A stretch of 25,581 nt of DNA, from positions 1 to 25,581 of the forward strand of contig QIAR01000057.1 in the NCBI GenBank assembly GCA_003225595.1. The letters run 5' to 3'. Source of the stretch: Acidobacteriota bacterium. Lineage in GTDB: Bacteria > Acidobacteriota > Terriglobia > Terriglobales > Acidobacteriaceae. A program made the translations under genes and the position numbers. Numbering within the stretch: the first letter of the stretch is position 1; each line of letters opens with the position of its first letter. The notes under the pieces are model-generated. The model was not told where the DNA came from and ran no database searches. It saw nothing but the letters and a program-made list of their open reading frames with translations. Shown one piece after another: positions 22,639 to 25,581 of the stretch.

Positions 22639-23235
22639 ATGGCTGGGCATAGTCTAAGCCGCATAGATGACACGATGCTGATCCGAGAGGCGCAGCGCGG
22701 GAATCGTGCTGCCTTCGAGGAGCTCGTCCGCCACTATGATCAAGCGGTGCTCCGGCTCGCTCTCCACCTCACCGGATCAGAGCACGATGCTCAGGACGTT
22801 TACCAGGAAGCGTTCTTGAAAGCGTATAAGAACGTTGGGAGTTTTCGGTTTGAATGCTCCTTCTACACCTGGATCTATCGCATTGTGACTAATCTGTGCC
22901 TGGATCACCTGCGAAAAAAACAGGTGCGCAAGGAAGATGCTCCGGTCGCGGTCGACTCCTCCGGGCAGGAGCACGACCTGCTGGACCAGGTGCCCGATGG
23001 ACGGGCGGCGGCCAATCCCGAGCGCGATCTGATGCGCCGCGAACTCGGTAGCCACATCAACCGGGCACTGGAGAGGCTTACGCCGCGGGAGCGCATGGTG
23101 TTCGAGTTAAAGCACTACCACGGCCTGAAACTGCGCACTGTGGGCGACATCCTGAATACGACTGAGGAGACGGCGAAAAATACTTTGTTCCGTGCGACGC
23201 AGAAGTTGCGTGGCGCACTGGCGGATATGCGATGA
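22639..23235 (+). CDS. RNA polymerase sigma factor (sigma-70 family, ECF/RpoE-like)
   Basis: 198 residues from the ATG at 22639 (MAGHSLSRIDDTMLIREAQRG); upstream in-frame codons lie in the structured leader and have poor composition. Sigma region 2: AFEELVRHYDQAVLRLALHLTGSEHDAQDVYQEAFLKAYKNVGSFRFECSFYTWIYRIVTNLCLDHLRKK, with the core-binding and -10 recognition elements. Region 4: ALERLTPRERMVFELKHYHGLKLRTVGDILNTTEETAKNTLFRATQKLRGAL, with the helix-turn-helix for the -35. There is no region 3, so it is an ECF-type factor. The anti-sigma gene follows after 52 bp, so the two are expected to form a regulatory pair. Confidence 0.93.
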   Translation: MAGHSLSRIDDTMLIREAQRGNRAAFEELVRHYDQAVLRLALHLTGSEHDAQDVYQEAFLKAYKNVGSFRFECSFYTWIYRIVTNLCLDHLRKKQVRKEDAPVAVDSSGQEHDLLDQVPDGRAAANPERDLMRRELGSHINRALERLTPRERMVFELKHYHGLKLRTVGDILNTTEETAKNTLFRATQKLRGALADMR

Positions 23236-23287
23236 GAAGGCTTGTGTAGGGACGGGTCTGGTAACCCCACTACGAGGGGGTGCAATT

Positions 23288-24232
23288 ATGAAATGTGAAT
23301 GGGTAAGAGAAAACATCCTGCTCTACGTTTATAACGAGCTGGCCGATGACGCCCGCTACGAACTGGAGCAGCACCTGGGGCGCTGCTCCGATTGCGCCGC
23401 CGAGCTAAAGGCGATGCGCAAGTTCCATTCGACGATTGCGCAATTTTCGGTCGAAGAGCCGACTCCGAACCTGCTGACCGCCTCCCGCATGCGCCTGCAG
23501 GAATCGCTCGAAACTGTAGCGCAGGGCGGCTTCTGGCAACGCCTCACATTCGATCCAGCCAACTGGCTGCGCCAAGTCCGATTTTCTCCCGCCCTTGCTG
23601 CGGCCATTTTTATTGTGGGCTTCGCCGGCGGTATCGGCGCAACATACAAAGTCATTTCCGGCAACAACCCTGGTGGCAGCATCATCGTAAATAAACAAGA
23701 ACCCCCCGCACCTGTCGAGTCTGCGATCACGGGCATCCGCTCCATTAATCAGGAGCCCGGTTCTAACCAGATCAGCATTAAATACGACACAGTATCCACG
23801 CGGCAAACCCAGGGTGCGTTGAACGATCAGCGCATCCAGCAATTGCTGCTTTTCGCCGCCCGCAACAACTACAACTCTGGCGTGCGCATGGATTCGGTAG
23901 ACCTGCTAACCCAGAAGCCCGACGACAACCGCGTACGCGAGGCCCTGATTTATGCTCTGCGATACGACTCGAATCCGGGTGTGCGGCTCAAGGCGCTGGA
24001 AGGCCTGGGATCGTATGTGAAAGATGATGTCCGGGTTCGTGACACCGTACTAGAAGCTTTGATGAACGATTCCAATCCCGGCGTGCGTACTCAGGCACTC
24101 CATCTTCTTGAGCCCGTGAAGGCCGATAGCAGCGTCCGCGGCGTGCTGCAACGCCTGGCCGAGAACGATCAGAACCAGTACATCCGGTCGCAGGCCCGCA
24201 CGCTGTTGGCTCGGTTGCCAGAAATTGACTGA
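23288..24232 (+). CDS. Membrane anti-sigma factor with zinc-finger and C-terminal HEAT repeats
   Basis: 314 residues from the ATG at 23288 (AGGGGGT 7 nt upstream); the open frame extends upstream into the sigma gene but without conserved sequence. The N-terminal zf-HC2 anti-sigma domain has the H29-x3-C33-x2-C36 motif (EQHLGRCSDC) plus C3. One membrane helix lies at ~101-120 (PALAAAIFIVGFAGGIGATY), so the C-terminus is periplasmic. There residues ~205-312 form HEAT-like repeats: VREALIYALRYDSNPGVRLKALEGLGSYVKDD, VRDTVLEALMNDSNPGVRTQALHLLEPVKAD, VRGVLQRLAENDQNQYIRSQARTLLARL. The repeats probably sense a protein partner outside the membrane and control sigma release; this is inference. The next gene may belong to the same operon. 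Confidence 0.9.
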   Translation: MKCEWVRENILLYVYNELADDARYELEQHLGRCSDCAAELKAMRKFHSTIAQFSVEEPTPNLLTASRMRLQESLETVAQGGFWQRLTFDPANWLRQVRFSPALAAAIFIVGFAGGIGATYKVISGNNPGGSIIVNKQEPPAPVESAITGIRSINQEPGSNQISIKYDTVSTRQTQGALNDQRIQQLLLFAARNNYNSGVRMDSVDLLTQKPDDNRVREALIYALRYDSNPGVRLKALEGLGSYVKDDVRVRDTVLEALMNDSNPGVRTQALHLLEPVKADSSVRGVLQRLAENDQNQYIRSQARTLLARLPEID

Positions 24233-24245
24233 GTGGCTCGTATCA

Positions 24246-24264
24246 GGCACGGCTTCAACCGTGC
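24246..24264. repeat. GGCACGGCTTCAACCGTGC palindrome between anti-sigma and DUF4097-like genes
   Basis: GCACGG-CTTCAA-CCGTGC forms a 6-bp stem. It is of the same type as the 'GHDFSRA' palindrome inside ispE (17351-17366) and the one in the amidotransferase gene (14706-14726). Confidence 0.5.
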
Positions 24265-24292
24265 TCAACAAGGAGTCGAAAACAGAAGCTAC

Positions 24293-25498
24293 ATGTTGAA
24301 AATATCACTTAAATTCGCTGGGACGCTGATGATGCTGGTGTCTCTTGCTTCTCTCGTGCCAGCACAACCGCAGAATCGTGTTTATCGGGAGGGCGGCGGC
24401 TGGGCCGAAGAGATCGCTGGCTCTTTGCCTGCTGCCAAAAATCTCCGGGTCAAAGTGGATGCCGGTTCCGTTCGCATCGTGGGGGGCTCGCAGCAGAGCA
24501 TCAATTACGTAGTTCGTAATCATGCTTACAGTTCTTCGGAAGACAAGGCTCGCCGCGAGTTCGACTCCTATAAGATCAGCGCTTATGTCCGCGGAGACAC
24601 CGCCTGGGTCGTGGGTGAGTGGCAAGGTGGCAGACCGCCTAGTAAATGTTCTGCCGAGTTCGTGATCAATGCCCCGCGCCAGATGGAATTGGTGAAGATA
24701 GAAACCGAGGGCGGCAGCGTTTCCACTACCGGCATCGCCGGTCGCGCAGACGCACAGAGCGGCGGCGGCAGCATTCATCTGGACGACATTGGTGGTGCCA
24801 TCAACGCTGAAACCGGCGGCGGGTCGATTGACGTGGGTAGCGGCGGGGGCGACCTCAACCTTCACACCGGAGGCGGCAGCATCGAGATCCGGGCAGCCAA
24901 GGGCAAGATCAATGCTGAAAGTGGAGGCGGTAGCGTTGTCCTAATTTCCGGATTACAAGGCGCCGTCCTTGAAACCGGCGGCGGCAGTATCCAGGTCAAA
25001 AAGTGTACGGGAACTGTGAAGGCGACCACCGGCGGCGGTAGCATCGATCTGGGTGATATCGGCGGCCCCGCAGAAATTGAAACCGGGGGCGGAAGCATTC
25101 GCCTCGGATCTGCGAAAGGCCTGGTTCGCGCCGAAACTGGCGGCGGCAGCATCGAGTTAAACGGCGTGCCCGCAGCCCGGGCCGAAACCGGGGCAGGAGG
25201 CATCGTTGCAAAGTTCGTTGCCTCCACTGGTGAGCGGACCGACTCCGTGCTCGAAACCTCGGCTGGCGATATTACAGTTTATTTGGCTTCCGACCTGGCG
25301 ATCACGATTCGTGCCAGCATCGAGCTCGCCAACGGCCACAACATACGTTCGGACTTCCCCGATATTCACGTCAGGACCGAGGGCGGGGATTATGGCCCAA
25401 AAACCGTGAGTGCCGACGGAAGGTTAAACGGCGGTGGCCCGGTGCTGAAGGTGCGCACCACGACGGGCGACATTACATTCCGCCGGACCAGCCGTTGA
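24293..25498 (+). CDS. Secreted DUF4097-like beta-solenoid protein with 18-residue GGGS repeats
   Basis: 401 residues from the ATG at 24293; a GTG at 24233 would add 20 residues ahead of the signal peptide. Signal peptide MLKISLKFAGTLMMLVSLASLVPA, then a globular part (~30-140) with LPAAKNLRVKVDAGSVRIVGGSQQSINYVVRNH. From about residue 158 the sequence repeats every 18 residues with the pattern GGGSI-x-(V/L)-x5-G-x2-x-A-E-T: eight units starting GGGSIHL, GGGSIDV, GGGSIEI, GGGSVVL, GGGSIQV, GGGSIDL, GGGSIRL, GGGSIEL, then a degenerate GAGGIVAKF. It ends with SAGDITVYLASD and TTTGDITF. This is the DUF4097/adhesin-type right-handed solenoid. It probably acts at the cell surface or periplasm. The association with a sigma/anti-sigma pair suggests a regulated or sensing role; unproven. 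AGGAG lies 17 nt before the ATG, farther than usual. Confidence 0.88.
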   Translation: MLKISLKFAGTLMMLVSLASLVPAQPQNRVYREGGGWAEEIAGSLPAAKNLRVKVDAGSVRIVGGSQQSINYVVRNHAYSSSEDKARREFDSYKISAYVRGDTAWVVGEWQGGRPPSKCSAEFVINAPRQMELVKIETEGGSVSTTGIAGRADAQSGGGSIHLDDIGGAINAETGGGSIDVGSGGGDLNLHTGGGSIEIRAAKGKINAESGGGSVVLISGLQGAVLETGGGSIQVKKCTGTVKATTGGGSIDLGDIGGPAEIETGGGSIRLGSAKGLVRAETGGGSIELNGVPAARAETGAGGIVAKFVASTGERTDSVLETSAGDITVYLASDLAITIRASIELANGHNIRSDFPDIHVRTEGGDYGPKTVSADGRLNGGGPVLKVRTTTGDITFRRTSR

Positions 25499-25571
25499 AG
25501 GTGCTCTGATGGAACGTTTTCGCAGACTACAGGCTCCTGCTTGTTAAGAGATCAGCATGGAGGATAAAACC

Positions 25572-25581
25572 ATGCGCAAGT
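25572..25581 (+). CDS. Start of a further gene, truncated by the window edge
   Basis: ATG CGC AAG follows GGAGG (25559-25563) at 8-nt spacing, 73 bp after the DUF4097-like stop and on the same strand. Only three codons (MRK) are visible; an ATG at 25557 (MEDKTMRK) is in frame too. Function cannot be told. Confidence 0.4.

Noticed and set aside
24761..25205. 54-bp DNA repeats as a CRISPR or satellite array
   Set aside because: The repeats are coding, lack spacers and vary mainly at synonymous positions.

Overview
The window looks like a chromosomal segment of an Acidobacteriota bacterium of the Terriglobia/Koribacter type. This is inferred from gene style and order (ispE, tRNA-Gln, prs, rplY, pth, rpsF, rpsR, rplI; winged-helix proteins of the CadC type; DUF4388 response regulator; sigma/anti-sigma pair with a GGGS-repeat protein), high GC content, and many small palindromic intergenic repeats. 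No database search was possible, so the assignment is by recognition only.

Layout. 1-3.1 kb: the C-terminal end of a Gfo/Idh/MocA dehydrogenase, a TonB-type protein, and a reverse-strand winged-helix protein fused to four membrane segments. 3.2-6.9 kb (+): a small membrane protein coupled to miaA, then a secreted GH3 (NagZ-like) hexosaminidase overlapping a lipoprotein gene. 7.0-10.9 kb (-): RNase HI-family protein, metallophosphoesterase, an isolated OppD/DppD-type ABC ATPase, and an SPFH/prohibitin protein. 10.95-11.8 kb: a gene-free stretch holding a tandemly duplicated, structured element that ends in a terminator-like stem and T-run. I interpret it as an undescribed non-coding RNA. 11.8-15.3 kb (-): a DedA/VTT membrane protein and a probable operon of glutamine amidotransferase, moaC, response regulator and mogA. 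moaC is frameshifted by an 11-bp tandem duplication. 15.4-18.0 kb: a small membrane protein, an unknown gene and ispE. 18.05-22.3 kb (+): tRNA-Gln(UUG), prs, rplY, pth, rpsF, rpsR and rplI. 22.3-25.6 kb (+): sigma-70-family factor, zinc-finger anti-sigma factor with HEAT repeats, and a secreted DUF4097-like beta-solenoid, with the start of one more gene at the edge.

Three themes cut across the window. First, palindromic repeats of the kind seen between genes also occur inside genes, in frame, as extra peptide segments in ispE, the ABC ATPase and the glutamine amidotransferase, and possibly the RNase H-like gene. Second, several genes have a -10-like hexamer ending 6-7 nt before the start codon and no Shine-Dalgarno sequence, which points to leaderless mRNAs. 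Third, the 11.34-11.68 kb element shows two diverged copies that both fold around a GCAA tetraloop with different stem sequences, which is the strongest candidate here for something new.
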